From: Sulfurovum sp. XGS-02
Lineage (GTDB): Bacteria; Campylobacterota; Campylobacteria; Campylobacterales; Sulfurovaceae
Reading direction: 5' to 3'
Length of the DNA: 64,000 nucleotides
Assembly: GCF_023213175.1 (NCBI RefSeq)
Contig: NZ_CP093312.1
Span: forward strand, 1,364,001-1,428,000
The translations under genes were made by a program, and so were the position numbers. The stretch's first letter is position 1. Each line of letters opens with the position of its first letter. Positions 19,090 to 28,720 of the stretch are shown here, in pieces. Below the pieces are notes generated by a model. It did no database searches. It was not told the origin of the DNA and was given only the letters and a program-made list of their open reading frames with translations.

Positions 19090-19955
19090 TCGTTGAAACG
19101 ATCCTTATAAGAACACTTCTGGCAAAGTTCTTCAACGGCTTTGCCCTCTTTAAACCCCTCCAGCATATTGACAGCACGTTTTGCAGTTAAGATCTCATCC
19201 AAACTATTTTCATGCAAATCGCCAAGTTCTATGACACCGTCACAGTCCAAACAACAAGGTACCACTTTCCCACTGGCCAGGATAGCCACATGCGACTGTA
19301 GTCCCTGGCATGTACCATGACCGTATATTTTGTTCTTTAAAGAAGGCCATTCAAAATAGTTATCAAAATGTACAAGTACTTTAGAGGCTAAACGTATGGA
19401 CTTTGGTTTCTCTTTATATATGCTATTAAGATCAAGTTTTGTATCAAAGCTAGACGAAAGTTTTTCAAAGAGTGTTTCATTAAATGTTCGTTCACTCATC
19501 ATCTCATCCAGATTCCAAACACGTAAATTAATAAAAATATCTTCTTCTCTCTTCAGCTTGGCTTCACATAATGCAAGTACGGGGTTCATATACTGTTCAA
19601 AGGTGATAGAAGTATCATTTTTATTGAAACTGTTGAGTGAAATGTTAATCTGTTTTACACAGGGATGAAAAAGTGTATCATAAGCATGCTTCTTTAAAAA
19701 ATATCCGCTGGTCGTGAGCATCGCTTTAAGCCCATGCTTGTGGATAATATCCAAATAGGCATTCAGATTGGACAGTGTGAGGGGATCTCCAACCACATGA
19801 CAAGCGATCTCCTTGGTATACGCTTTGGCCTGGTTTACGATGGATTCAAAAAAATCCAGGTCCATCTCTTTAGTGGGTAGCGCCTTTGTAGGACAAAAAC
19901 TGCAGGAGAGTCCACATACATTGGTAAGCTCTATGTAAATACGGTAAAATTTCAT
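19086..19955 (-). CDS. Radical SAM / SPASM-domain enzyme
   Basis: A 289-residue radical SAM protein. Cys14, Cys18 and Cys21 form the CxxxCxxC motif that binds the [4Fe-4S] cluster and S-adenosylmethionine. The C-terminal part has further cysteines (VPCCLDCDG and ELCQKCSYKD) in the pattern of a SPASM auxiliary-cluster domain. Such enzymes modify peptides, nucleotides or cofactors; no substrate peptide is obvious nearby. The next gene upstream (19961-20986) is 5 bases away and may be an operon partner. Confidence 0.85.
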   Translation of the reverse strand: MKFYRIYIELTNVCGLSCSFCPTKALPTKEMDLDFFESIVNQAKAYTKEIACHVVGDPLTLSNLNAYLDIIHKHGLKAMLTTSGYFLKKHAYDTLFHPCVKQINISLNSFNKNDTSITFEQYMNPVLALCEAKLKREEDIFINLRVWNLDEMMSERTFNETLFEKLSSSFDTKLDLNSIYKEKPKSIRLASKVLVHFDNYFEWPSLKNKIYGHGTCQGLQSHVAILASGKVVPCCLDCDGVIELGDLHENSLDEILTAKRAVNMLEGFKEGKAVEELCQKCSYKDRFND

Positions 19956-19960
19956 GATGA

Positions 19961-20986
19961 TTATTTCATACAGCTAGAAAGGTCAGTCATATTTTTTGCA
20001 CGATTCACACAGGGGATGCGAGATTGTAACGCTATGATTTCATCTTCTATTTTATCGAGTATTATATCTTTTTGTTTCTCATCCCAAAGTGTAATCTCTT
20101 CATGCTTCTCTCCTGACATTTGTACCTTGATCTGATTACAATATTCCATACATTGGTTGGCTGTAGCAGGGTCTTCGACTGTCTGTAGACATTCGCGTGT
20201 TTTCTTCATAGATCTTAAGAGCTTGGGTAAGAGTTTCTTTTGTCTTTTATACATATCTTTAGACATACGATTAATAAACTTTATCCTCTCTTCATCGCTA
20301 CTGTCACTTGTATTTATGTCACTAACACCCAAAGCAGCTTCTTGTAATATTTTATAGACATTTTCGGATTTATATCTGTTCTTTGTTTTAATTTTATCTT
20401 TAAAAAGTGCAAACTCTTGTACAGGGAAATCAGGCAGGAGATACGCCTCGGAAGAAGTATTACTATCAAAAATGACCTTCGTTGCCTCTTTTACATACAT
20501 AACATCAAATATATGGGCTTCTAACTTAAGAACTATGTTTTTATAAATGCATTTTTTTACACCTGAACCTTCCCATATATCACAAGAGACACCGGCAACT
20601 GTTTCCTCTCCTGTTTTTCTCAAAGAGAGTGTTTCATCATCACTATTGATATCATAAGAGCTTTTTTTACGTTCCAAAAGTTGTTCATTTGCATAATCAG
20701 CAGTAATGACCGTATCTTTTGTATGTTTTACAAATCTCTTTACCTGCTGTTTATGTTTAAGAGCGCCCGTAGTCACTACGACTCCGCTCTCTTCTTCCAA
20801 CTTCACTTCACCCCAGTCCTTAAAACGTAATGTTGCCTTACCTTGTATACTGAGATTTGTTTCAGGTGTCAGTTGTGTCCCGCCACTGATCTCATAAAGG
20901 ACCATACCTGACTCTACATCAAAAGGATGCGGTAACATTTCTGCATGCAGAAGCGTTGCCAGTCCAAAAAATAAAATTGTTTTCAT
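19961..20986 (-). CDS. Predicted exported protein of unknown function
   Basis: The ATG at 20986 follows AGGACA and gives 341 residues starting with a signal peptide that cleaves near LHAEM. I do not recognise a domain in the mature part. It has a beta-rich first half with the phrase VESGMVLYEISGG, and an alpha-helical, charged C-terminal half containing several cysteines (RECLQ, NQCMEYC, IPCVNR, SSCMK) that could form disulphides in the periplasm. Cotranscription with the radical SAM gene is likely from the 5-base gap, but no functional link can be drawn. Confidence 0.75.
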   Translation of the reverse strand: MKTILFFGLATLLHAEMLPHPFDVESGMVLYEISGGTQLTPETNLSIQGKATLRFKDWGEVKLEEESGVVVTTGALKHKQQVKRFVKHTKDTVITADYANEQLLERKKSSYDINSDDETLSLRKTGEETVAGVSCDIWEGSGVKKCIYKNIVLKLEAHIFDVMYVKEATKVIFDSNTSSEAYLLPDFPVQEFALFKDKIKTKNRYKSENVYKILQEAALGVSDINTSDSSDEERIKFINRMSKDMYKRQKKLLPKLLRSMKKTRECLQTVEDPATANQCMEYCNQIKVQMSGEKHEEITLWDEKQKDIILDKIEDEIIALQSRIPCVNRAKNMTDLSSCMK

Positions 20987-21121
20987 ATAATGTCCTATAG
21001 ACATAAGCACCCTTGCCACTAGATGATCATTTGATTACAGTATTGTAACATAATAATAAACTATAAAAGATATCTACACACCATACTCTAATGCCATACT
21101 ATTCCAAAAGTAGATAAAGGA

Positions 21122-24100
21122 TCACACTTTTCCTTTTTCATACCATTTTCTCAGCCATGCATCCATCGGGTACATGATACGGTAAATTGCAGGGACCACC
21201 AACAGTGTCAAAATAGTCGAACTCATAAGCCCTCCGATGATCGCCAGTGCCATAGGAGCATTACTCTCATGCCCTGCTCCGCCTCCAAATGCCAGAGGGA
21301 GCATCGCACCGATCATGGCAAAAGTGGTCATTAAGATAGGACGAAGTCTTTTTTCTCCTGCTTCCAAGATGGCTTCATTGACCTCTTTCCCTTCTTTGAT
21401 CGCCTGATTGGCAAAGTCAACGACCAGGATCGCATTCTTCCCTACCATACCAAGCAGGAGAATGATACCGATCATAACAAAGAGAGAGAAATTGTTCCCC
21501 GTTAAGTAGAGTGCCACGATCACCCCCGTAAAGGAAAGCGGCATCGCCACCATGATAATGAACGGCTGGATGATAGACTCATAGAGTGCTGCAAGTATCA
21601 GATAGATCAAAATAATTGCAAGCAGTACAGCAGCACCAAACGCGGCATTGGTATCGGCCATATTCTCAATATCTCCCGTATAACGGTAATTATACCCTGC
21701 AGGTAGGATCTCTCCAATTTTGTCATCAACCACGTTCATGATCACATCCAAACTGGTCTCGTACATCCCTGATGTCACCATGACCTTACGCTCACGGTCA
21801 TAGCGGTTTATGGATGCGGTACCGGTATGCTCCTCAAATGTGATCAATCCTTCAAGCGAAACAAATTCACCGTCACGGTTTTTGACCTGAAGTTTTTTAA
21901 TATCATCGATCGTACTTCGATATTGATCTTCAAAACGCAGGGTAATATCAAACTCTCGGCCGTTCTCTTCATAGTAGGATATCGCTCTGTCACTGGAGTA
22001 CGCGCTTGAAAGAATACCGGCTATCTCGTTAGCACTCACCCCTGAACGCTGTGCATTCTCTCTTAAAATATCTATTTTTATTTCCGGTTTTCCACTCTCA
22101 TAGTCTCTGTCTATACCTACTGCCCCTTTGGTTGCTTTGAGTAGATCCATCAACTTTTGTGTCGTTTCGTTCAGCACATCAAGATCATCTCCTGTGACAA
22201 CGATCTGTACGGGTGCATTGCTGCTGCCCGTATCAAACGGTGCAACCTCTTCAACGGTAACGACCATATCCTTTATTGTTTTAAATGTATCGGCATACTG
22301 CTGCACCACATCCTCTTGTGAAACAGACCTCTGATCTACAGGCTTAAGCTTGGCATAGATCTTGGCCTTGTGGATCTCTTTAGCACTGTTATACCCAATG
22401 GAGAGTACTGTATACTCTATGTTCTCATCATGCTCCATTTTCTCAAGCATAGGCTTCATTTTTTTCTTCATCTCTTCCAGGCTTGTTCCTACAGGAGCCT
22501 TTGTAAATACCTGAAACTCACTGTTGTCCTGCATCGGTACGAAGTCCATTCCTGTAGAGAGTTTGGTTGAGGAAACCAGCAATCCTATCGTGACAAGGAT
22601 AGTGATCCATTTAAAACGGATCAAGGGTTTAAGTATCGCTACATAAGCTCTGTCAAGCCTCACAAAAATGGGCTCTGTCATATGGAAAAATCTGCTCTCC
22701 TTGGCACGCAATACCCGTGCTCCGACCGTCGGGATGAACATTACTGCAACCAGGTAAGATATCACAACCCCTGAAGCTACAGTCATGGCAAAAGAGTTAA
22801 AGAACATACCCACGATCCCGTCCATAAAAGCTACAGGTACGAATACGGCAAGCAATACTGAAGAGATCGCCAAGATGGAAAATGATACCTCTTTGATCCC
22901 TTCAAAGGATGCCTTGAACGGCTCCATTCCTGCTTCCATCTTTTTAGTGATGTTTTCGATCACAACGATCGCATCATCAATGAAGATACCGATCGCAAGG
23001 GTAAGTCCTATAAGTGTCAACTTATTCAGGTCATACCCCAACCAGTCAATAATCGCAAACGTACCAATGATCGATGTAGGAATTGCCAATGCAGACACGA
23101 TCGTCGCAGTCACATTTCTAAGAAAGAAAAAGACAATAATGATCGCCAATATGGAACCATAAATGAGGTCAAAGGTCACATTATCTATATTCACCATGAT
23201 CTTGTCGCTCTGGTCCTGCAGCAGTTGCAGTTCATAATCATCCCCGGCTATGGTTTCGAGACGTGGCATCACCGATTTGACTCCGTTGATGATATCCAGT
23301 ACATTTTCTCCGGAGATCTTTTTGACCTCGAGCATGACACCTTGATTTCCGTTGTACGAAGAGAAACTGCTGCTGTCACTCAAACCATCTACCACCCGTG
23401 CCACATCTTTCAGTTTAATTCCCGGTTTGATGATCAATTCTTTAAGATCCTCAACACTGATGGCATCCGCTTTCACTTTGATCACAGTCTCTTTTTGATC
23501 ACTGATAAGCTTACCAGCTCCCTGGTTGATGTTCTGGGCAGCAACGATATTTTGTACATCTAGCGGTGTAAGATCGTATTTATTGAGCTTGAACGGGTCA
23601 ACAAAAATACGTATCTCTCTGTCCTGATACCCAATGATATTGACTTCGCCCACACCTTTGATACGTTGAAGTATAGGCTTGATCTTTTCATCAGACATTC
23701 GCATCAGTGCAGTGACATCACCTGTTTTACTTGCAATAAAAAGATCGATCACCACGCCGCTTGCACCCAGTTTTTTTACGATGGGTTTCTCTACTTCATT
23801 TGGAAGTACTACCGAACCGATCTTGTCACGTACATCATTAGTGGCTTCATCGATATCCTTAAAAAGCTCAAACTGTATGGTTACCGTACTAAATCCTTCA
23901 TAAGAGGTTGACATCAGTTTGTCGATCCCATCGATCCCGCTGACCGCTTCTTCGAGTTTATCGGTTACTTTGGTTTCCACTGTACTGGCATCTGCACCAT
24001 CATAGTTCGTTTGAATGGTCACGACAGGGAAATCGACATTGGGGAAAAGATTGACAGGCATCGTGTTATAGGACATCAATCCAAATACAATGAAAGACAA

Positions 24101-24151
24101 TACCCCCATCAATGTTGTGATAGGTCTGTTTATGGCAAATTTATACATCAC
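21122..24151 (-). CDS. RND-family (HAE1/AcrB-like) efflux transporter
   Basis: A 1009-residue inner-membrane proton antiporter that exports drugs or other hydrophobic compounds through a tripartite pump. One N-terminal membrane segment (about 12-28) and two blocks of membrane helices (about 330-540 and 850-1000) flank two large periplasmic loops. The TM4 proton-relay pair is visible in GIFIDDAIVVIEN. The family's GMVGKNAILVVDFAN segment is in TM10. The second residue is also Met, so the true start may be 24148. It follows its adaptor gene by 3 bases in the tetR-tolC-adaptor-RND operon. Confidence 0.95.
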   Translation of the reverse strand: MMYKFAINRPITTLMGVLSFIVFGLMSYNTMPVNLFPNVDFPVVTIQTNYDGADASTVETKVTDKLEEAVSGIDGIDKLMSTSYEGFSTVTIQFELFKDIDEATNDVRDKIGSVVLPNEVEKPIVKKLGASGVVIDLFIASKTGDVTALMRMSDEKIKPILQRIKGVGEVNIIGYQDREIRIFVDPFKLNKYDLTPLDVQNIVAAQNINQGAGKLISDQKETVIKVKADAISVEDLKELIIKPGIKLKDVARVVDGLSDSSSFSSYNGNQGVMLEVKKISGENVLDIINGVKSVMPRLETIAGDDYELQLLQDQSDKIMVNIDNVTFDLIYGSILAIIIVFFFLRNVTATIVSALAIPTSIIGTFAIIDWLGYDLNKLTLIGLTLAIGIFIDDAIVVIENITKKMEAGMEPFKASFEGIKEVSFSILAISSVLLAVFVPVAFMDGIVGMFFNSFAMTVASGVVISYLVAVMFIPTVGARVLRAKESRFFHMTEPIFVRLDRAYVAILKPLIRFKWITILVTIGLLVSSTKLSTGMDFVPMQDNSEFQVFTKAPVGTSLEEMKKKMKPMLEKMEHDENIEYTVLSIGYNSAKEIHKAKIYAKLKPVDQRSVSQEDVVQQYADTFKTIKDMVVTVEEVAPFDTGSSNAPVQIVVTGDDLDVLNETTQKLMDLLKATKGAVGIDRDYESGKPEIKIDILRENAQRSGVSANEIAGILSSAYSSDRAISYYEENGREFDITLRFEDQYRSTIDDIKKLQVKNRDGEFVSLEGLITFEEHTGTASINRYDRERKVMVTSGMYETSLDVIMNVVDDKIGEILPAGYNYRYTGDIENMADTNAAFGAAVLLAIILIYLILAALYESIIQPFIIMVAMPLSFTGVIVALYLTGNNFSLFVMIGIILLLGMVGKNAILVVDFANQAIKEGKEVNEAILEAGEKRLRPILMTTFAMIGAMLPLAFGGGAGHESNAPMALAIIGGLMSSTILTLLVVPAIYRIMYPMDAWLRKWYEKGKV

Positions 24152-24154
24152 TTC

Positions 24155-24853
24155 CTACTTTACTGTAATATATCCATCACCAAAGAGACCCGCAGGAAAA
24201 CTCTCTGCTTTGACCTCGGCCAACATCTTTCGTGATTTTGTATCTATGGTCGGGTAGATCTTGTAAATCGTCCCCTCGTACACGCTATCATCCCCGTCAA
24301 CTTTGTATTTAAAATGATCACCGACTTTCACTTTACCGTGATATTTCTGATCAAAATTGAGTATCAGTTTTCTTGCTTTTAGACTTTGTATATCATAAAC
24401 CTCCGTGATCATTTGTCCGCTGACCACATCTCCGACTTCAATATGTTTTGAGGTGATGATACCGTCGAATGGAGCACGAAGATAGGTTTTTGCTAAAAGT
24501 GCTTCTTGATACTTGAGTTGAACTTTTGCATTGTCATACTTGTAGGCATAACTTTCAAACAGGGAGACATTAATATGCTGCTGAACCTTTTTTTGTCGTT
24601 CATAATCACTCTGTGCATATTTCAAGGCCACTTTTGAAACTTCAACCATCGCCTCAATGTCATCATTCAGTAATTCTGCCAGCAAATCATCTTTTTTCAC
24701 GACTGAGCCGATATCTACCCTCATCTCTCCAACTATACCACTGCTGCTAAAAGCCAGGGATGCACTCTTTTCGGCTTTCACTTCAAATGTAGCATAGATC
24801 TCCTCTGCATTCAACTGTAATACCATGAATAATAAAAATACAATCTTTCTCAT
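24155..24853 (-). CDS. RND efflux periplasmic adaptor (membrane fusion protein)
   Basis: A short adaptor of 232 residues with a signal peptide (about 1-17) and no lipobox. It has the lipoyl/biotinyl-like half motifs (SGIVGEMRVDIGSVVKKDDLLAEL and FDGIITSKHIEVGDVV), with a helical hairpin between them, and a beta-barrel region after that. At 232 residues it is well below the 350-400 typical of AcrA, with the C-terminal membrane-proximal domain much reduced. Its start overlaps the TolC-like gene by ATGA. Confidence 0.92.
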   Translation of the reverse strand: MRKIVFLLFMVLQLNAEEIYATFEVKAEKSASLAFSSSGIVGEMRVDIGSVVKKDDLLAELLNDDIEAMVEVSKVALKYAQSDYERQKKVQQHINVSLFESYAYKYDNAKVQLKYQEALLAKTYLRAPFDGIITSKHIEVGDVVSGQMITEVYDIQSLKARKLILNFDQKYHGKVKVGDHFKYKVDGDDSVYEGTIYKIYPTIDTKSRKMLAEVKAESFPAGLFGDGYITVK

Positions 24854-26097
24854 CTAATAAACTCCTTTGGGTCTTTCCCTGCATAATAGTAATAGATCGA
24901 CTTACCGATCTCATAATCATAAAGTGTCTCTTTGTAACGTGACTGGGCAACTGTTTTTTCTGTCAGTGCATCAAGAAAAGCAATATTGTCGATCAATCCG
25001 ACCTCAAATTTGTTTTTGAGCACCGCATAGGTACTGTTTGCAGCACGTAAAGCACTTTGGGCACTTTTAAGTCTTGTACGTATCGTCTCCAGACTTTTTT
25101 GTGACAAGTTATAATTCATCATTTGTTCATTTTTTGCATAATCGATCTCTGAGAGCAGTGCCATTTTCTGATACTTCACTGCTTCACTCTCTTTTGCTAT
25201 TTTCCCTTTGTCAAAAAGTCGCATATTCACTGAGATCATCACTTTGTTCTGATGATCCAACAATAATCCGTCTCCACTCAGGTCACCCATGGAAACGGTA
25301 TCGTCAAAACGTGATCTGTTATAGGTATCAGATATATTGATCTGAGGTCCGTATCCTGCATTGATAGCCTGTGAATTTTCACCTACGGCATTGGCATTGG
25401 CCTGAAGCATTTTAATGTTTTCAAAGATTTCAAACTCTACATTTTCAGGTTCTTTAAAAGTGTTCTTTTTTAACCCTGTCACAGGCAACCCGCTAAGAAG
25501 TTCCAGATTTCTTTCACTTCTTAAAAGTTCCAGCTTTGTATTGGCCATGGTATAGTTATTGCTGTCATATTCTGCCTGCAGTTTATCCACTTCCTCCTGT
25601 GTAGAGAGGCCTGCACTCTTAAACTTTTTTATACGTTTGATCTGTGCCTGCAGTTCAATCGATCGTTCTTTCAGTGCCTGCAGTGTTGCTCTGAGTTTCT
25701 GCAATCCATAATAATGACGTACGATCTCAAGCGTGATGCTTTTTTCAAATGCACGTTTTTCAAAAAGCGCTGCTTCATGTTCATATCGTTTGGCATCCAA
25801 CAGTGCACTTTTTCTACCGCCGTCATATATCTCCAGGTTCACCGTAGCAAATGCGCTTGACGTCTGCCCCGGGTTCACTATATTTGTTGGAGAGACATAG
25901 CTATGGCTTGCTCCGACGTCTATGGTTGGCCAGTAAGCACTTTTGGCTGCCTCCACCTCTTCTTGTTTTGCCTTGATACGTATCTCTTTTGCTGTGATCA
26001 ATCCGTTCTCTTTATTGGCATTTTCCACCAACGTTCTTAAACCATAACTTTGAGCAAATATACATAAAGGTAATAACAATCCTAAAACAATTCTCAT
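24850..26097 (-). CDS. TolC-family outer-membrane efflux protein
   Basis: Outer-membrane channel of the pump: 415 residues with a signal peptide cleaving near IFAQS, and two OEP repeats of long alpha-helices separated by short beta segments, the TolC pattern. The first repeat begins with ANKENGLITAKEIRIKAKQEEVEAAK-type helices, and the second runs from about residue 290. The gene lies 10 bases after tetR and overlaps the adaptor gene by 4 bases. Confidence 0.92.
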   Translation of the reverse strand: MRIVLGLLLPLCIFAQSYGLRTLVENANKENGLITAKEIRIKAKQEEVEAAKSAYWPTIDVGASHSYVSPTNIVNPGQTSSAFATVNLEIYDGGRKSALLDAKRYEHEAALFEKRAFEKSITLEIVRHYYGLQKLRATLQALKERSIELQAQIKRIKKFKSAGLSTQEEVDKLQAEYDSNNYTMANTKLELLRSERNLELLSGLPVTGLKKNTFKEPENVEFEIFENIKMLQANANAVGENSQAINAGYGPQINISDTYNRSRFDDTVSMGDLSGDGLLLDHQNKVMISVNMRLFDKGKIAKESEAVKYQKMALLSEIDYAKNEQMMNYNLSQKSLETIRTRLKSAQSALRAANSTYAVLKNKFEVGLIDNIAFLDALTEKTVAQSRYKETLYDYEIGKSIYYYYAGKDPKEFIR

Positions 26098-26107
26098 CTA
26101 CCCCTCC

Positions 26108-26689
26108 TTATTTAGATGGCAAGATCATGTCCAAAAACAGATCTATCTCTTTTTTAATGTCACATGACTCCAAACGGGAATCCACGACCAAACCTGTAGC
26201 AAACAAAGTTAAAGAACTGGAAGAGATAGGCATACTCTTCTCAATTTCTCCTGAGGCTTTGCCTGCTTCTAAAATCAGATCCAGTATCATGGTAAATTTC
26301 TTTCTACACTCTTCACTGAAAACCAGCATTGCCTCTGGTTCACTAGAGAGTGAAATAGCAAGAAATTCCTGATACACATTAAGATGCTTTCCTGCTATCT
26401 CATTTTCAAACAAGAAATAGAGGAAATGAAATAGTTTTTCTCTTGTTGTTATGGGTGAATCCACTAATGCCAATAACTCTTTTTCATGATCGGCAATAAA
26501 GGTTGTAATGATTTCAAAAACAATATCTTCCTTGTTTTCAAAATACTCATAAATCGTTCCTTTCCCTACACCTGCAGTTTTTGCGATCTGAGATATGGTA
26601 AGTGAATTTATCCCATGTTCCAAGAGTAATTCTCTACATGAAAGCGCAATATTTCTACGCTTTTCTTCCTTATTTACGATAATTGCCAT
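26108..26689 (-). CDS. TetR-family transcriptional regulator of the RND efflux operon
   Basis: A 193-residue repressor type. The N-terminal helix-turn-helix is LTISQIAKTAGVGKGTIYEYFENKEDI (about 25-51), with a ligand-binding all-helical domain after it. It is the first gene of the efflux operon, and a perfect palindrome lies just upstream of its start. The expected logic is repression of its own operon, relieved when a pump substrate binds the C-terminal domain. The inducer is unknown. Confidence 0.93.
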   Translation of the reverse strand: MAIIVNKEEKRRNIALSCRELLLEHGINSLTISQIAKTAGVGKGTIYEYFENKEDIVFEIITTFIADHEKELLALVDSPITTREKLFHFLYFLFENEIAGKHLNVYQEFLAISLSSEPEAMLVFSEECRKKFTMILDLILEAGKASGEIEKSMPISSSSLTLFATGLVVDSRLESCDIKKEIDLFLDMILPSK

Positions 26690-26707
26690 AATATTCCTTT
26701 ATATGAC

Positions 26708-26720
26708 TGACCGTCGGTCA
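26708..26720. promoter_or_regulatory. Predicted TetR operator
   Basis: A perfect 13-base palindrome, TGACCG-T-CGGTCA, 19 bases upstream of the tetR ATG and starting about 9 bases downstream of the -10 box. A repressor bound here would sit over the transcription start. TetR-family operators of this form are common. Confidence 0.75.
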
Positions 26721-26728
26721 ATAAAGAA

Positions 26729-26757
26729 AGTATAGCATATTTTATTTATAATTACAA
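26729..26757 (-). promoter_or_regulatory. Predicted sigma-70 promoter of the tetR-efflux operon
   Basis: On the minus strand TTGTAA and TATACT are separated by 17 bases, an unusually complete sigma-70 promoter for this phylum. The palindromic operator follows directly. Confidence 0.65.
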
Positions 26758-26803
26758 TTTGACTCTGTTATATATCTCTACTGACTGTTTTATTATGTTT
26801 TAA

Positions 26804-26823
26804 GTATTCTATTTTAAGAATAC
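26804..26823 (-). terminator. Hairpin downstream of the PAP2 gene, possible terminator
   Basis: GTATTCT and AGAATAC pair perfectly around ATTTTA, just after the PAP2 stop. The stem is AT-rich and the sequence that follows is only partly T-rich, so this is a moderate call for the end of the MFS-PAP2 transcript. Confidence 0.4.
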
Positions 26824-26826
26824 AGA

Positions 26827-27474
26827 TTAATCCACTAAGTTCTTAAACCTATTTATCAATTCGACTAAAGTGACCCAAAACACTCCCAGCCCTATGCCCG
26901 TGATTACATCACTAAACCAATGTACATCCAGATAGACTCTGGAAAAAGCGATGATAAGTGGCCATACGATACAACTTATCAATAAGAGTGACCGTAAAGC
27001 TATGGTATTCACTCTTTTAGCAAGTATAAAATAGAGCGCCAGTGCCATAGCTGTTGCCATTGTGGCATGACCTGAGGGGAAAGAGGAAGTTGCTATCGAA
27101 AGTAACTCTGAACTCGGCCTGGCACGCTGTACGATAAGTTTGATAGCAATATAAGCGATATTTGCACCAGACACAGAAAGAATATAGAACAAAAGATCGT
27201 TATACCATCGTTTGTAGATCAAGAAAAGTATCATACATAGTGAAAAGATAAAAATACCCATAGCACCGTTGAAATGGGTCAGTGTAACCATAAATGTATT
27301 CCATAATGGGGTCTGTATAGTATTGATATACGTCTCTACCCATCGATCGATCACAAGAATAGACTCTTTTTCTGTCACATCTTCTGCCATTTTTGCAAAG
27401 AGATAGAAACCTAGGATATTCATTATGATCACTACTTTGTTTTGTAAAATAAATGTGAGTACTCTAGTTTTCAT
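26827..27474 (-). CDS. PAP2-family membrane phosphatase
   Basis: A 215-residue protein with six predicted membrane segments and the three-part PAP2 signature: KLIVQRARP (motif 1), SFPSGHATM (motif 2, with catalytic His) and SRVYLDVHWFSDV (motif 3). Family members dephosphorylate lipid phosphates such as undecaprenyl pyrophosphate or phosphatidate at the outer face of the inner membrane. Its start overlaps the 3' end of the MFS gene by 11 bases. Substrate is not determined. Confidence 0.9.
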   Translation of the reverse strand: MKTRVLTFILQNKVVIIMNILGFYLFAKMAEDVTEKESILVIDRWVETYINTIQTPLWNTFMVTLTHFNGAMGIFIFSLCMILFLIYKRWYNDLLFYILSVSGANIAYIAIKLIVQRARPSSELLSIATSSFPSGHATMATAMALALYFILAKRVNTIALRSLLLISCIVWPLIIAFSRVYLDVHWFSDVITGIGLGVFWVTLVELINRFKNLVD

Positions 27475-28621
27475 GACTACCCTTCATCAAAAGAAACAGC
27501 AATGTCAGTACTAATGTCCCCGCCAATGAGTATATCAATGCACTCTGCATATTCCAGTGTTCCCATATGAACCCAGCGATATATGCACCCAATGCCCCAA
27601 AGAGTGCTACTCCTGCGTAAAAAACACCATAGACTGATCCTTTATTGGTTGCACTTCGTGCTATAAAAGCACGGTTGGCATTCAGGGAAGCCACAGTGAA
27701 GAGTCCCAGAAAAGCATAGGCAATCCAAGTAAAAAAAGGACTCTGAAACATTAAAAGTCCTTGCGCAGCAACGCCGCAGGCATAAGAGAATGCCAAAACC
27801 CGTTTCACACCGAATCGATCAATGAGTATGCCAAAAAGATAACTGCTCAGTGTCTGTACACCAGAAGAGACAACAAAGAGCAAAGGGATGACAGCTGTGG
27901 CAATGCCAACCATTTTGGCTTGCATCGTAAAAAAAGAAGGACTGAAGACAAAAAGCAAAAATAGAAAATAAAAGAAGAGTGCAGCGATCGTTTTTTTGTC
28001 ATTCTGTGTCAATGTAAACGATTGTTTGGGGTGTCTGATCGGTTTAGGGACATCACGTACAAAAAATGTAACGATCACAACTCCTATGATACCGGGGACA
28101 AAAGTAGCATAAAAGATGTTACGCATGACCATTTCACTCTGACCAAAGTACCAAAGCAGTACAAAGAGCAACAACGCACCGCTCAGCTCTCCTGCGATAT
28201 CCATCATCTTATGAAAACCAAAGGTTTTACCTGTTGCGCGTTCTGTGCTATACTGGACGATCATCACATCTTTAGGCGCAGAACGCAGCCCTTTCCCCAA
28301 TCTCTCCGCTACCTGCAAACCAGCTACAGTTTTATATCCCTGTGTCAATCCTATCAGAGGCTTGCTCAACGCAGAAAAAGCATATCCAGCTACCACCAAG
28401 GGCTTGACAATGCCATATCTGTCGGAAATATAACCCGATACCAAACGAAGCGCATAAGAAGCAAAAGTAGATATCGCTACGATAATACCCAGTTTGTCCA
28501 TCCCCTCCTCTAAGACCAAGATGACGAAAATAGGTAAAATAGGCATGATCATTGCAGAAGCCATATCGGTAAAAAAACTTACCCAACCTAGCATTATGAC
28601 ATTTTTATTGAGATGTTTCAT
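27464..28621 (-). CDS. Major facilitator superfamily transporter
   Basis: A 385-residue protein with about 12 membrane helices. The loop 2-3 signature appears as SGYISDRYG and the equivalent loop in the second half as FGILIDRFGVKRVL. The AERLGKGLRSAPKDVMI stretch after helix 4 is shared by a group of MFS permeases of unknown substrate. It is coupled to the PAP2 gene by overlap, which suggests related roles, perhaps lipid or phosphate-ester handling, but that is inference. Confidence 0.88.
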   Translation of the reverse strand: MKHLNKNVIMLGWVSFFTDMASAMIMPILPIFVILVLEEGMDKLGIIVAISTFASYALRLVSGYISDRYGIVKPLVVAGYAFSALSKPLIGLTQGYKTVAGLQVAERLGKGLRSAPKDVMIVQYSTERATGKTFGFHKMMDIAGELSGALLLFVLLWYFGQSEMVMRNIFYATFVPGIIGVVIVTFFVRDVPKPIRHPKQSFTLTQNDKKTIAALFFYFLFLLFVFSPSFFTMQAKMVGIATAVIPLLFVVSSGVQTLSSYLFGILIDRFGVKRVLAFSYACGVAAQGLLMFQSPFFTWIAYAFLGLFTVASLNANRAFIARSATNKGSVYGVFYAGVALFGALGAYIAGFIWEHWNMQSALIYSLAGTLVLTLLFLLMKGSHEN

Positions 28622-28720
28622 GCTCTTGAATAATTCTCATGTGTACTCAAATCTGTCATCCTCTTTTCCTCACCCCACACTATGGGTCTATCTACTCAGT
28701 AAAGCAAGCAGCAAAACATA

